Positions 43,578-53,181 are shown, counted from the first letter of the stretch. The stretch: DNA of 64,000 bases from Streptomyces hyaluromycini (GCF_002217755.1 NZ_BCFL01000022.1:124001-188000), one strand, 5' to 3'. Notes: generated from the sequence alone by a model not told the origin. Program-made: numbers and translations.

Positions 43578-45938
43578 CTACTCCTCGCCCGTCGCCGGCA
43601 CCCGGATGTCCAGCACGCACACGTCGTCCCGCCGTTCGCCCGCCAGCATCGCGGCCAGGAGCGCGTCCAGGGAAGCCGGCCCGGCGGCGAGGGCGGCCGC
43701 GGCCAGGCGGTCGAGGCCCGCGTCGATGTCCTCGCCCGGCCGCTCGACGAGGCCGTCGGTGTACAGCAGCAGCCGGTCGCCGGGCTCCAGCCGGAACTCG
43801 GCGGACTCGTAGACCGGGTCCGTGCACGCCCCGAGCAGCATGCCGGCCGGACGGTCCAGGCGGTGGGCCCGGCCCCCGCGCACCAGCAGGGGTGGCGGGT
43901 GGCCCGCCTGGGCCCAGACGAGACGGCGCTCGGCCGGCTCGTAACGGGCGAGGACGAGCGTCGCGGTGGACTGGGCGTCGCGCGAGTGCAGGAGCAGGAA
44001 GTTGAGCCGGGCCAGCGCACCGGTCAGGGAGGAGCCGGTGGTCACCATGCCCTTGGCGGTGAACCGCAGCTGGGCCATCGTGGCGACGGCGTCGACGCCG
44101 TGGCCCGCCACGTCGCCGACCACGAACAGCGCGGCCTCGTGGGGCAGTTCGATGGCGCTGAACCAGTCACCGCCGACATACAGCCCGGCCTGGGCGGGCA
44201 GATAGGCGACCTCGACGCGCAGCCCGCGCAGCCGCACCGGCCGGCTGGGCAGCGGCAGCAGCGCGTGCTGGAGCCGGGCGGCCAGGGCGCGCTCGGCCTC
44301 CAGGACGCCGCGCTGCACCAGGATCGCGCGCTCGCTGTCCACCAGGGCGAGTTCGGCGCTGCGCTGCGGGGTGAGGTCCTGCACGAAGCCGTGCACCTCG
44401 ACGACCGTGCCGTCCGGGGCGGTCACCGCCTCCGCGACGGCCCGCAGATGCCGTACGGCGTTCCCGGCCCTGATCCGGAACGGCACGTCGAACGGGTGCC
44501 CGGTGCGGGCGAGTTCGGAGACGGCGCGGGCCAGCGCGTGCGCGTCCTCGGGCAGCACGAGGTCCGGCAGCAGGTCCAGCGGGACCGCCCCGCGCCCCGG
44601 CTCACGGCCCAGGATGGTGTACACCTGGGAGGACCAGTCGACCTGCCGGGTGATCAGGTTCCAGCTCGCCCAGCCGAGGTTGCCCAGCCGCTGCATGTCC
44701 GCCAGCCGCTGCTCCTGCCGCTCCTTCGTGTCGTGCCGAAGCCAGGTCACCAGCAGCCCGTCGCCGAGCCGCGCGGCGCGCACCGAGTAGGCGGCGGTCA
44801 CGGTCACCCCCGCGACGACCTCCTCGTGGACGAACGGCTCGCCCTCGTACGGCTCTCCGCCCAGCGCCTTCAGATACCCCTGCCAGAGCGACTCGCCGGC
44901 GACGGAAGGGTAGCTCTCCAGGATGTGGGAGCCGACCAGCTCGCGGCCGGTGCGGCCCAGGATGTCCACGGCGCCCGGGGTGGCCGCCTCGACGCGGTAG
45001 TCCTCCACCTCCCCGGTGGCGGTCCGCAGCGGGATCAGCAGGACCGCGGCTCCCGGCAGCGCGTCCAGCACCGTCTGCACCGCCGCGGAGAGTCCCGAGG
45101 CCACCGGCTCGGCGGGGGTGCCCAGGGTGCCGAGCCGGCCGGCGCACAGCCGGGCGGCGGACCGCAGCAGCTCACGGTCGGCGGGACCGAAGGCGGCCGC
45201 CGGCCGGCGCAGTACGCCGAGGGCCACGCCGGCCGGGACCGGCAGCCAGGCCCGGGACAGCCAGCGGCCGGGCGGCTCGTCGATGAGCTGGAACACCTGC
45301 CGGTCCTCGGCGAAGTCCTCCAGCCAGAGCGGCTCGCCGGTCCTGAGCGCCTCCAGCGGGGCGAACCCCCGCAGCGGCGGCACCAGGTGCCACTGGGCGG
45401 CGAGCGTCGCGTCCAGCCCCGCGTACCCGATCAGTTCGAGCCCGTCGCCGGGCGGCAGCCGCCGGTACAGCAGTACCGCGTCGGCGTCGATCCGGGGTGC
45501 CAGGTGTTCGAGCAGCGTCCCGGCCAGCTCCTGCGGGGAACCGACGTGCAGCAGGGCCCGGCCGAGCCGGCCGAGGGTCTCGGCGGTGCCGGGCGGCGCG
45601 GGCGACTCCGGGGGCACCACGGGGGCGGGCGGGCCGGTGACGGGGGCGGCCTCGGCTGCGGGCGCGGCGGGCATCAGGGCGCCGAGGGTGAGCCAGCACT
45701 CCTCCAGCAGCGTGCGGTTCCCGGCTTCGGCCCGCTGCAGAAGCGCCTCGTGGGCGGCGTCGGGGGAGCAGCCCGTGACGGCCATCAGCGCACCCTTGGC
45801 GCGCTCCACCGCCGCGGACGTGGCCAGCGAGTCCCGCAGCCGGTCCAGCTCGGCGCGCTGTCTGGACACGACCCTGGCCAGGGCTGCCGACTCGGCGACG
45901 GCACCGGCGTCCGGGGGAGGCACGTACTCGCTCGTCAC
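43578..45938 (-). CDS. PP2C/SpoIIE-type phosphatase with ANTAR, GAF and PAS domains
   Basis: 786 residues. An ANTAR helix domain at about 40-90 (ERAKGALMAVTGCSPDAAHEALLQRA), a GAF domain (about 110-270), two PAS-like domains (about 285-410 and 430-545, the second with RHLRAVAEAVTAPDGTVVEVHGFVQDL) and a PP2C-SpoIIE phosphatase at 570-780 (GGDWFSAIEL, VVGDVAGHGVDAV, YTDGLVERPGEDID). ANTAR domains bind paired RNA hairpins, an odd partner for a phosphatase. Likely target: an anti-sigma-factor antagonist. GTG 45938 starts with only a weak SD. Confidence 0.9.
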   Translation of the reverse strand: MTSEYVPPPDAGAVAESAALARVVSRQRAELDRLRDSLATSAAVERAKGALMAVTGCSPDAAHEALLQRAEAGNRTLLEECWLTLGALMPAAPAAEAAPVTGPPAPVVPPESPAPPGTAETLGRLGRALLHVGSPQELAGTLLEHLAPRIDADAVLLYRRLPPGDGLELIGYAGLDATLAAQWHLVPPLRGFAPLEALRTGEPLWLEDFAEDRQVFQLIDEPPGRWLSRAWLPVPAGVALGVLRRPAAAFGPADRELLRSAARLCAGRLGTLGTPAEPVASGLSAAVQTVLDALPGAAVLLIPLRTATGEVEDYRVEAATPGAVDILGRTGRELVGSHILESYPSVAGESLWQGYLKALGGEPYEGEPFVHEEVVAGVTVTAAYSVRAARLGDGLLVTWLRHDTKERQEQRLADMQRLGNLGWASWNLITRQVDWSSQVYTILGREPGRGAVPLDLLPDLVLPEDAHALARAVSELARTGHPFDVPFRIRAGNAVRHLRAVAEAVTAPDGTVVEVHGFVQDLTPQRSAELALVDSERAILVQRGVLEAERALAARLQHALLPLPSRPVRLRGLRVEVAYLPAQAGLYVGGDWFSAIELPHEAALFVVGDVAGHGVDAVATMAQLRFTAKGMVTTGSSLTGALARLNFLLLHSRDAQSTATLVLARYEPAERRLVWAQAGHPPPLLVRGGRAHRLDRPAGMLLGACTDPVYESAEFRLEPGDRLLLYTDGLVERPGEDIDAGLDRLAAAALAAGPASLDALLAAMLAGERRDDVCVLDIRVPATGEE

Positions 45939-46021
45939 CGCTTGAGCATGGCACAGAGGGTGTCTCCGATCACATGCGTACCCGGTGCATGAAGGATCCG
46001 GGCAGCCGTGGACCGAAGTGG

Positions 46022-46405
46022 TCAGCGGCCGGTGCTGTGCCCGACGAGCGCCTCGGTGACCACGCGGACGCTGCGGGCGATGTGCTGCAGTTGCAGGACC
46101 TCCGCCGCGTACAGCTTGATCGTGTGCTCGATGACCGATTCCGGCAGGCCCAGCAGGGGCAGTTCGGCGCGCGCCGTCTGCAGCGCCGTGCGGGCCACCC
46201 GGACCTCTTGCTGGACCTGGATCTGCGCGTGCCGGGCGAGCAGCACGGGGTGCCGGATCAGCGCCGGGTAGCTGGCGTAGCGGGCCGGCACCAGTTCGCG
46301 CAGCCACTTGGCGGCGGAGCGCTCCCAGTCGTAACTGCCCGGTGCCTTGACCTGGCAGGGCCAGTCGGAGCTGATGCGCGCGGTCGTCGTCAGAGTCATG
46401 ATCAT
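46022..46405 (-). CDS. Conserved hypothetical protein
   Basis: 127 residues, mostly helical (HARHAQIQVQQEVRVARTALQTARAELPL and VIEHTIKLYAAEVLQLQHIARSVR), with a WPCQVKAPGSYDWERSAAKWL segment. No catalytic motif. Two ATG codons (46405 and 46399) compete; GGAAGCG favours the second by spacing. Located just upstream of the phosphatase gene on the same strand. Confidence 0.75.
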   Translation of the reverse strand: MIMTLTTTARISSDWPCQVKAPGSYDWERSAAKWLRELVPARYASYPALIRHPVLLARHAQIQVQQEVRVARTALQTARAELPLLGLPESVIEHTIKLYAAEVLQLQHIARSVRVVTEALVGHSTGR

Positions 46406-46837
46406 CGCTTCCGGGTGTGCGGCGTCGTGAGGGTGCTCGACGGAGGTCTGGGCGGCTCCGGCCTAGGGGATGGCCGGAGCCGCCGCGGGCGAATCGCACA
46501 GGCGATGCCCGTTCGAACATCCCCGGCGCCGACGCGGGTAGGAGACGGCGGCTGGGGGTGTCCGTGCGAGGCCCCGGTCGCCGGCCGCCGGCACTGCTGG
46601 TGGTGCTGCGTGCGCATGGGCGGTCCGTCGGCTTTCTCGGGGCGGGTGCGAGCGGTGCGTCCTCGGGTGCGGAACGTGCCCGGAGTGGGCCGGGGTGATC
46701 CGTGAGCAGTATTTATATATGCCGTCCCGTTTGCAAGACGTATGAAAACATTCATGCGCGAAATGCGGTGAATACTCCCCCTACGAGGTCATGCGGAGGG
46801 GGGCGCAGGGAAGCCGGAAACACCGGGATCCCGGGGG
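46406..46837. other. Long intergenic region with an AT-rich patch
   Basis: Between the hypothetical gene and the RpiR gene. The segment around 46710-46780 is strikingly AT-rich for this chromosome (TATTTATATATG, AAAACATTCATG) and probably holds a leftward promoter for the hypothetical gene. CCGGGATCCCGG at 46829 may be part of the RpiR terminator. An open frame at 46402-46755 on the minus strand has low-complexity Arg/Pro composition and was not accepted. Confidence 0.5.
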
Positions 46838-47761
46838 TCAGTCCTTGAGGAAGAACTGGTGCTCCTCGGCGACCTGCTCGTACTCCTCCAGGCGCGCCTG
46901 GGTGCGCTCGGGATCGGCGTCGGTCATGGCCTGGAGCAGGGCGGCGGCCATCAGGCCGGGCGCCGCGTAGGTGTCGAAGACCAGGCGGGACCCGATGCCG
47001 GTGCTGAAGGTGACGTCGGCCTCGTCGGCCAGCGCGCCGAGCGCCAGGTCGGTCACCAGCGCGACCCGCAGCCCCGCGGTGCGCGCCACCCGGATCGCGG
47101 TCAGCGTCTCCTGCGCGTGCCGCGGCATGCCGAACGCCAGCACCCAGGTGCCGCCCGCCTCGCGCGACTGCAGCAGCGCGTCGTAGGCCACGCTGCCGCC
47201 CCGGGTCACCACACGTACATCGGGGTGGATACGGCGGGCGGCGTAGGCGAAGTACTCCGCCAGCGAGACGGAGATGCGCAGGCCGAGCACGGTCAGCGGG
47301 GACGACTGGGACAGCTCGCGGCCGATCCAGATCACCCGGTCCGGGTCGGCGAAGTCCCGGCGCAGGTTCTCCAGGTTCTCGATCTCGGCGTCGACGGCGG
47401 CCTGGAGTTCGTTGCTGCGGTGCTCGGTGGCGACGCCCGTACCGCCCGCCAGGGTGCGCAGCGCGATCGACTGGAGCCGCTCACGCAGCGCGGGGTAACC
47501 GCTGAAGCCGACCGCGCCCGCGAACCGGGTCACCGACGGCTGGCTGACCCCGACCCGCTCGGCGAGGTCGGTGATCGACAGGAAGGCCGCCTCGGTGATG
47601 TGGTCGATCAGGTACTGGGCGATGCGCCGCTGGCCGGGGGAGAGCCGGGGGCCGTCGAAGAGCTCGCGGAGCTGGGAGGTGGGCGCGGCCTCGGCCTCCG
47701 GCACGGTTTTGCCCGAGGTGATCGCGGATGCCTGGGCACGTGCCTGCTGCGGCGATGGCAC
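46838..47761 (-). CDS. MurR/RpiR-family transcriptional regulator
   Basis: 307 residues. N-terminal HTH (LSITDLAERVGVSQPSVTRFAGAVGFSGYPALRERL) and C-terminal SIS domain (about 135-275, ARRIHPDVRVVTRGGSVAYDALLQ) that binds a phosphosugar. GTG 47761 has AAAGGAGG seven bases upstream; the ATG at 47785 lies before that SD. The regulated sugar genes are not obvious nearby. Confidence 0.9.
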   Translation of the reverse strand: MPSPQQARAQASAITSGKTVPEAEAAPTSQLRELFDGPRLSPGQRRIAQYLIDHITEAAFLSITDLAERVGVSQPSVTRFAGAVGFSGYPALRERLQSIALRTLAGGTGVATEHRSNELQAAVDAEIENLENLRRDFADPDRVIWIGRELSQSSPLTVLGLRISVSLAEYFAYAARRIHPDVRVVTRGGSVAYDALLQSREAGGTWVLAFGMPRHAQETLTAIRVARTAGLRVALVTDLALGALADEADVTFSTGIGSRLVFDTYAAPGLMAAALLQAMTDADPERTQARLEEYEQVAEEHQFFLKD

Positions 47762-47948
47762 CGAAGCGCCTCCTTTGTCTCCCACGAGGACTCAACATAG
47801 CTCACGGACCGTGGTGACCAGGGGTTGCGCGGTACGCCGGACCGTCCCGGCGGCCGAACGCTCAGGATGCGGAAACAGCACCGGGATTCCGGCGCTCACC
47901 GGCGACGGATGCGGTGGTCGTCGCCGGTGGATCGGATGGATCGTACGG

Positions 47949-49652
47949 TCACCGCCGATAGATGGTGATCGAATGACCGACATCATCGACCGGACGGCTG
48001 GTGTCGATCAATTCGGCCAGTTCGCCCCGCGCCTTGGCGGCCGACGAGTCCGAGACCACCAGCAGTCCGTGCACCTTCCCGGGCGGCACCTTGCGGGGGT
48101 CGGCGGCGTGGATGCCGTAGTACGCCGGGACGCCACTGCCCTTGTAGACCAGCCAGATCCGCTCGCCCGGGTAGCGCTCCTTGAGCCGGTCGGCGAGCCG
48201 GCCCAGGTCCTGCCCCCAGTCCACGTTGGAGTCGTGCAGCCACAGATGCGTCTTCGCCGGACCGCCGAACGCCTCGTTGGCGTACGGCAGATAGAACGGG
48301 AACGCGCGCAGCGAGCTCACCGCGACGAACAGCACCAGCGCCCCGCCCACCGGTCGCGCCCACCGCCGGCGCACCGTCAGGACCGCGGCACCGGCCACCG
48401 CGAGGAACATCGGTATGAAGACCGCGTACCGCGTCCCGAAGTCCCGTGACCCGGTCATCGCCGAGGCCAGCAGCACGGCAGGCGGCAGCAGCAGATACGC
48501 CGCGGCCGGCCGCAACCGCCGTACCGCCACCAGCGCGAGGGCACCGGCCGCCCACAGTGCCAGCATGCCGAGCGGGGTCTTCACCAGCAGTGCGGCCGGC
48601 AGGTAGTACCAGCGGGAGCCGGTGTAGAGGTGCCCGAACAGGTAACCCTGCCAGGGGTAGTCCTCCAGGGCGAACTGCATCCGCATGCCGTCCCGGTAGG
48701 CCTGCGGAAAGGGCATCAGATCGGCCAGGAGGCCCCGCAGTCCGGGCACCGCCGGCACGGGCTCGGCGGACAGCGCACGCAGCCGCGGATCGACCGCCAG
48801 ATAGGAGAGCCACACGACCGCGACCGCGGTCAGGGCCACCGCGGCCGCGGCCGCGAGGGCGCGCAGCGCACGGCCCGGGCGCGCGCCCCACACCGACACC
48901 ACCGCCAGTGCCACGAGCACCGGGACCGCGGGCAGCGCGCTCATCTTCGTCGCCACCGCCGCCCCCAGCGCGGCCCCCGCCAGGGGCAGATACCGCCGGG
49001 GCCGGCGCCGGGCCCGCCACACCAGCCAGGCCGACGTCAGCACGAACCCGGCCGACGGCACGTCCAGGGTGGCCAGCGAGCCGTGCGCGATGACGTCGGG
49101 GGAGAAGCAGTACAGGGCGAGCGCCAGCAGTCCGGCGGCCGTACCGAGGACCTCACGGGCGAAGGCGAACGCCACCAGACCGAACAGCAGCGTCAGCACG
49201 ATCACCGGCAGCCGCGCCCACAGCATCACCCGCCAGGGGTCGTTGCCGGACGCGTACAGCAGGTGCTGTCCCACCTGCCCCTGGTCGCCTTTGTACGACG
49301 GGTCGTAGTGCGGGTCGGCGACGGCGATGCCGGCCATGACGACGAGCTTGCCGAGCGGCGGGTGCTCGGTGTTGTAGCGCAGCCGGTGCTCGTGGAGGTA
49401 GTCGGTGGCCGTGGCCACGTAGACCGGCTCGTCGATGGTGGGTGTCTGCTGGACGGCGGTGGTCACCATCGCCGCCGCCATCTGGGCGAGCAGCAGCACC
49501 GCGAGGACCGGCACCAGCCACCGGCGGCGGGCTCGCAGGGCGGTGGCCAGCCGGGCCGCGGCGGTGCGCCGGGGGAGCGGCCCGGGGTCGGCGGGGATGC
49601 CCGGGAGGTCGGGGACGTCGGGTTCGAGGACCGACTGCTGTTCGCTTGCCAT
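47949..49652 (-). CDS. GT39-type membrane glycosyltransferase
   Basis: 567 residues, about ten to eleven membrane helices. The first periplasmic loop has TPTIDEPVYVATATDYLHEHRLRYNTEHPPLGKLV, the catalytic acidic pair of PMT/ArnT-type enzymes that use polyprenyl-phosphate sugars. C-terminal soluble domain with DWGQDLGRLADRLKERYPG. It probably glycosylates a secreted protein or wall polymer. ATG 49652 chosen over 49709 on the start of homology; both lack a strong SD. Confidence 0.85.
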   Translation of the reverse strand: MASEQQSVLEPDVPDLPGIPADPGPLPRRTAAARLATALRARRRWLVPVLAVLLLAQMAAAMVTTAVQQTPTIDEPVYVATATDYLHEHRLRYNTEHPPLGKLVVMAGIAVADPHYDPSYKGDQGQVGQHLLYASGNDPWRVMLWARLPVIVLTLLFGLVAFAFAREVLGTAAGLLALALYCFSPDVIAHGSLATLDVPSAGFVLTSAWLVWRARRRPRRYLPLAGAALGAAVATKMSALPAVPVLVALAVVSVWGARPGRALRALAAAAAVALTAVAVVWLSYLAVDPRLRALSAEPVPAVPGLRGLLADLMPFPQAYRDGMRMQFALEDYPWQGYLFGHLYTGSRWYYLPAALLVKTPLGMLALWAAGALALVAVRRLRPAAAYLLLPPAVLLASAMTGSRDFGTRYAVFIPMFLAVAGAAVLTVRRRWARPVGGALVLFVAVSSLRAFPFYLPYANEAFGGPAKTHLWLHDSNVDWGQDLGRLADRLKERYPGERIWLVYKGSGVPAYYGIHAADPRKVPPGKVHGLLVVSDSSAAKARGELAELIDTSRPVDDVGHSITIYRR

Positions 49653-49746
49653 CTTCAGCCCCGCGGGGACACCGGGCCCGCGGTGACGGGAGCGATCACG
49701 AGCAGCCATGGGCCCTACTGTCGCATCGCTCCCGCCACCGGGCGCG

Positions 49747-51678
49747 TCACCGCTTCACGAGTCGTACCGACAGACCGTCTGCCGTGTACACGGGTACGGC
49801 CCGCAGCGTGGCGGAGTTCAGCTCCACCTTGTCGAACTGGCCGCGCAGCCGCGGAGCGTCGACGACCGGCAGGGTGCTGCCCGCGGCCGGCGGGTGCTCG
49901 GTGTCGAGGGTGAGGGACAGGGTGGTGCCCCTGCCGAGGACGGCCAGGTGCTTCACCGTCAGCGGTGCCTTGCGGCCCTTGGCGAGGGTGACCTCCAGGG
50001 CGCCCGCGTCCTGCGTGTACGTCCCGCGCACGAACAGCTCCCCGGTGACCCGCAGGGTGCCGGCCGAGACTCGGACGTCACCGCGGCCCAGCGCGTCGTC
50101 GGAGGCGGCGACCAGGGTGCCGGCGGCCAGCACGGTGCCGCCCCGGTAGCGGTTGTCGCCGGTCAGGGTCAGCGTGCCGGTGCCCTTCTTGGTGAGCGCG
50201 CCGTGGCCGTCGATGTCGTTGCGCCAGGTGTCGGCCGCCGAGAAGCCGCCGGCCGCCGCGTCCAGGGTGACCGTGACGTCCGCGTCGAAGGCGCCGTAAC
50301 CGTCGGCGGCGGCGAACAGGTTGAGGCGGCCCCACTGCTCCGGGCCGTCCAGCAGCACGTACCCGGAGGGCAGGCCGGTGGTGCGCAGCACCTCGCGGCG
50401 CTGGTCGGCGGTGAGGTACGGCTGGCGGGTCTCCAGCAGCACCTCGGCGCCCTTGGGCACGGTGAACGGGAGCTCGCGGCCCTCCCGGTTCAGGATGTAC
50501 GTCAGCCGGGGTGTGGCCGCGCGCTCGTTGGCCTCGCGGTCGGCGTACGGGTCGGTGGCGGTGCCCGCCGAGTGGGCGTAGGCGTACAGGGTGTCGGCGG
50601 TGCTGCCGGTCTGCGCCTCGAAGTACGCGAGGGCCTGGGCGCGGGCGGCCGCCTTGAGGTCGGCGTTGGCCGGGTCGGCGAGGGTGGCGGCGGCCAGGGC
50701 GGTGGCCATGACGCGGCCGCCGATCACGTCGACCGTGTTGTGCATGCCCGCGATGATCCGGGTGTCGCTCAGCTCCAGCGCGCGGGCGACCAGCTCCTGG
50801 AAGCGCTCCGGCACCGCGTACGCGTAGGCGAGGCCCGCCAGGTGGAAGGCGTTGGTGTGGCCGGAGGGGAAACCGGCGTCGTCGGTGGGGGAGGTGCTGC
50901 GCTGGCGCAGCAGCTGCGGGGCGACGACCACGTCGGACTCGTAGACCGGGTAGCCGTACGCGTCCGTCGTGCCGGTGTCGACGACCTCGCTGTCCTCGTT
51001 CATCCGCCACGGACGCGGGTACTGGTAGGCGTACTTGGACGGGTTGCCGGACGCGTAGTTTCCGCGCAGGGTGTCGACCAGGGTGGCCACCTTGCCCAGC
51101 GCGGAGTCGTGCGAGCCCGCGCCGAGCGCCGAGCCCGCCGGGGCGCCGGCCGGGACGGCGTCGTTGATCGTGGTGGCGGGCGTGCCGTCGGGGGCGCTGG
51201 TGATCGAGGTGACCGCGAGGGAACCGGCCTTGTAGAGGCCGGCGAGCGGGCCGAGGCCGGCGATCATCGCGTAGCTCTGGTGCTGGCGGTCGTAGAGGAA
51301 CGCCTTCTTCGCCTCGGCGGTGCTGCGCTTTCTGGTGATCTTGGCGCAGTAGCGCATGTTCGCGCGCAGGATGTCGGCGCGCAGCACGGTGCCGGTGTTC
51401 CAGGCGGAACCCGTCTTCCAGATCTGCGCGAAGCCGCCGAGGATGCGGACCACCGCGTTGGTGTCGGCGGTGAGGTTGGTGCTGATGTTGGTCTTGTAGT
51501 CGTCGACGAACGCGAGGGCGGTGGCGGCCTTGGCGTCGGCGGCCGCGAGCCAGCCGACGAAGGTCGGGGCCGCCAGCACACCTGCCGACGCGCCGAGCGA
51601 GGTCTTCAGGAATCCCCGTCGGCCGACGGCGGGTCCACGGGTCGGAGAAGCGGAGTGGTGCCCGGCAGGTGACGGCAT
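49747..51678 (-). CDS. Tat-exported PAP2-family phosphatase/haloperoxidase with autotransporter-type repeat
   Basis: 643 residues. Tat signal with RRGFLK at 20-25. Core motifs of the PAP2/vanadium haloperoxidase superfamily: KYAYQYPRPWR, His274 in PSGHTNAF and His313 in GMHNTVDVIGGR, about 40 residues apart. The C-terminal 200 residues carry a passenger-type beta strand (GTGTLTLTGDNRYRGGTVLAAGTL) normally seen in Gram-negative autotransporters. ATG 51678 follows AGAGAGG. Acid phosphatase activity on the cell surface is the family expectation. Confidence 0.88.
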   Translation of the reverse strand: MPSPAGHHSASPTRGPAVGRRGFLKTSLGASAGVLAAPTFVGWLAAADAKAATALAFVDDYKTNISTNLTADTNAVVRILGGFAQIWKTGSAWNTGTVLRADILRANMRYCAKITRKRSTAEAKKAFLYDRQHQSYAMIAGLGPLAGLYKAGSLAVTSITSAPDGTPATTINDAVPAGAPAGSALGAGSHDSALGKVATLVDTLRGNYASGNPSKYAYQYPRPWRMNEDSEVVDTGTTDAYGYPVYESDVVVAPQLLRQRSTSPTDDAGFPSGHTNAFHLAGLAYAYAVPERFQELVARALELSDTRIIAGMHNTVDVIGGRVMATALAAATLADPANADLKAAARAQALAYFEAQTGSTADTLYAYAHSAGTATDPYADREANERAATPRLTYILNREGRELPFTVPKGAEVLLETRQPYLTADQRREVLRTTGLPSGYVLLDGPEQWGRLNLFAAADGYGAFDADVTVTLDAAAGGFSAADTWRNDIDGHGALTKKGTGTLTLTGDNRYRGGTVLAAGTLVAASDDALGRGDVRVSAGTLRVTGELFVRGTYTQDAGALEVTLAKGRKAPLTVKHLAVLGRGTTLSLTLDTEHPPAAGSTLPVVDAPRLRGQFDKVELNSATLRAVPVYTADGLSVRLVKR

Positions 51679-51953
51679 GGGTGTGCCTCTCTTGAATTCT
51701 GGGGAGCTCGCGCGGACGGCCATTGCTCCAGATGCGCGCGAGCGTGTGGGTTCGCGTGGGAAAAGTGTTGAACGAGCGAAGTTCTAGGGCGAGTTCGTGT
51801 CACGTCGGTCATCGCCCGACGACCGTGACGTGACCCGGAGTTGAACGGCGGCCCTGTGGTTCACAGGAAGAAGCGGCCGGGACCTGCGCGTTCGCAGCCT
51901 CGAACGGCCCGTGGTCCAGAGGTGCGGGACCGGACGGGCTGCGGACAGGGTTC

Positions 51954-52859
51954 TCACAGGACCGAACGCGCCAGCGCCACCGCTCCCTCGACCGGCGGGA
52001 GCCGCAACGGCTGGGGCCGCGCCCCGGGCACGGCCTCGGCGAGCGCGGCGGCGAAGGCGTCGTACAGACGCGGCTGGGAGAGGATCGTGCCGCCCGCGAC
52101 CACCACGTCGTCCACGGCGAGACCGCGGGCGGCGAGCCGGGCCACGAGGCCGGCGAGGGCGCGCCCGCCTTCGGCTATCACGTCCGCGGCGAGAGCGGAG
52201 CCGGCGTCGGCCGCGGCGAAGAGCACCGGGGCATGCCGGCCCCACTCCGCGGAGACGTCGGAGGCGCTCTCCAGGGCGGCGCCGAGTGCGGGTACCTCGG
52301 CCACCTCGAAGGCGGCGACGAGTCCGGTAGCGAGGGCGTCGGGAGCCTCGCCGCGGTCGTGTGCGGCCCAGACGGCGCGGGCGGCCTCCCGGACCAGTCC
52401 GGCGGCGCCGCCCTCGTCGCCGAGGGCCGCGCCCCAGCCGCCCACCTGCACGGGGCTGCCGTCGGGCTGCCGGCCGACGGCCACCGAGCCGGTGCCGGCG
52501 ACCAGGCCGACACCCTTGTCCAGGCCGGCGGCGGGGACGAGGAGCTCGGCGTCGCCCACCACCCGGACGGGCACGTCGAGGAGGTCCCGCAGCGCGGCGG
52601 CGATGCCGGCGCACTGGCGGGGGGTCTCACAGGCATGCCCGCCGACGGCCAGGGCGGCCGGGCGGGTGCCGGGGGGCAGGGCGTCGTGGACGAGCGCGGT
52701 CAGCCAGCGGGCCGCGGCGGCCGGGTCGTGCGGCCGCCAGCCGCTGCTCGGACGGACGTGGTCGGCGACCCGCTCCGCACCGGCGAGTGCGCGGAGCTGG
52801 GTCTTGGTGCCGCCGACGTCGATGCCGACCACGAGCGGGAGAGAAGGTGTGTCCTGCAC
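51954..52859 (-). CDS. BadF/BadG-type sugar kinase (N-acetylglucosamine kinase-like)
   Basis: 301 residues, ASKHA ATPase fold: GIDVGGTKTQLRAL, GLVAGTGSVAVGR and VVAGGTILSQPRL. GTG 52859 follows AGAGGA. Closest in character to eukaryote-type GlcNAc kinases in the BadF family; acts on free hexosamine or hexose in the cytoplasm. Divergent from the ROK regulator of the importer, so it is a likely partner of that uptake system. Confidence 0.88.
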   Translation of the reverse strand: MQDTPSLPLVVGIDVGGTKTQLRALAGAERVADHVRPSSGWRPHDPAAAARWLTALVHDALPPGTRPAALAVGGHACETPRQCAGIAAALRDLLDVPVRVVGDAELLVPAAGLDKGVGLVAGTGSVAVGRQPDGSPVQVGGWGAALGDEGGAAGLVREAARAVWAAHDRGEAPDALATGLVAAFEVAEVPALGAALESASDVSAEWGRHAPVLFAAADAGSALAADVIAEGGRALAGLVARLAARGLAVDDVVVAGGTILSQPRLYDAFAAALAEAVPGARPQPLRLPPVEGAVALARSVL

Positions 52860-52928
52860 GGATCCTCTTACGTCGTCTGGGCGAACAGCGCCGAAGGGCC
52901 TGGCACTCAGGGCCGGCCGCTGCGGTTC

Positions 52929-53048
52929 GGCAGCGCCCCGAAGGGGCGCGGGGCCGTATCCGATATGCGGCTACCGCCGCGTGGGCGCGAACAGCCACGA
53001 CGGCGCCGCGGTTGAACGACGGCGCATCGCGGCGCTTCCAGCGGAGCG
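52929..53048 (-). repeat. Dispersed intergenic repeat, copy 5
   Basis: Reverse-oriented copy with the GCGCCCC/GGGGCGC hairpin, TACCGCCGCGTGGGCGCGAA and GCCACGACGGCGCCGCGG, ending at the CGCTGGAAGCGCC terminus. It is unusual among the copies in lying in a divergent promoter region. Confidence 0.8.
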
Positions 53049-53153
53049 TTTGGCTGCGACGGCGGGCGAACCGTGCCTGGCCGAACAGGAGTTGTGCAAG
53101 TCGGGAAGCCCCGGGACGGGCTTCTTGCGGAGCACGGCAGGCGAGTACCGTGG

Positions 53154-53181
53154 ACTTCGTTAGGAAGTTAACTAACGAAGT
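53154..53181. promoter_or_regulatory. ROK-regulator operator palindrome
   Basis: Perfect inverted repeat of ACTTCGTTAG and CTAACGAAGT around an eight-base spacer containing GTTAA, which itself overlaps GTTAAC. It lies 134 bases before the ROK start and 295 bases before the divergent kinase start. Confidence 0.75.

Noticed and set aside
46402..46755. Minus-strand frame upstream of the 127-residue gene
   Set aside because: Arg/Pro/Thr-rich low-complexity product and no SD; treated as intergenic.
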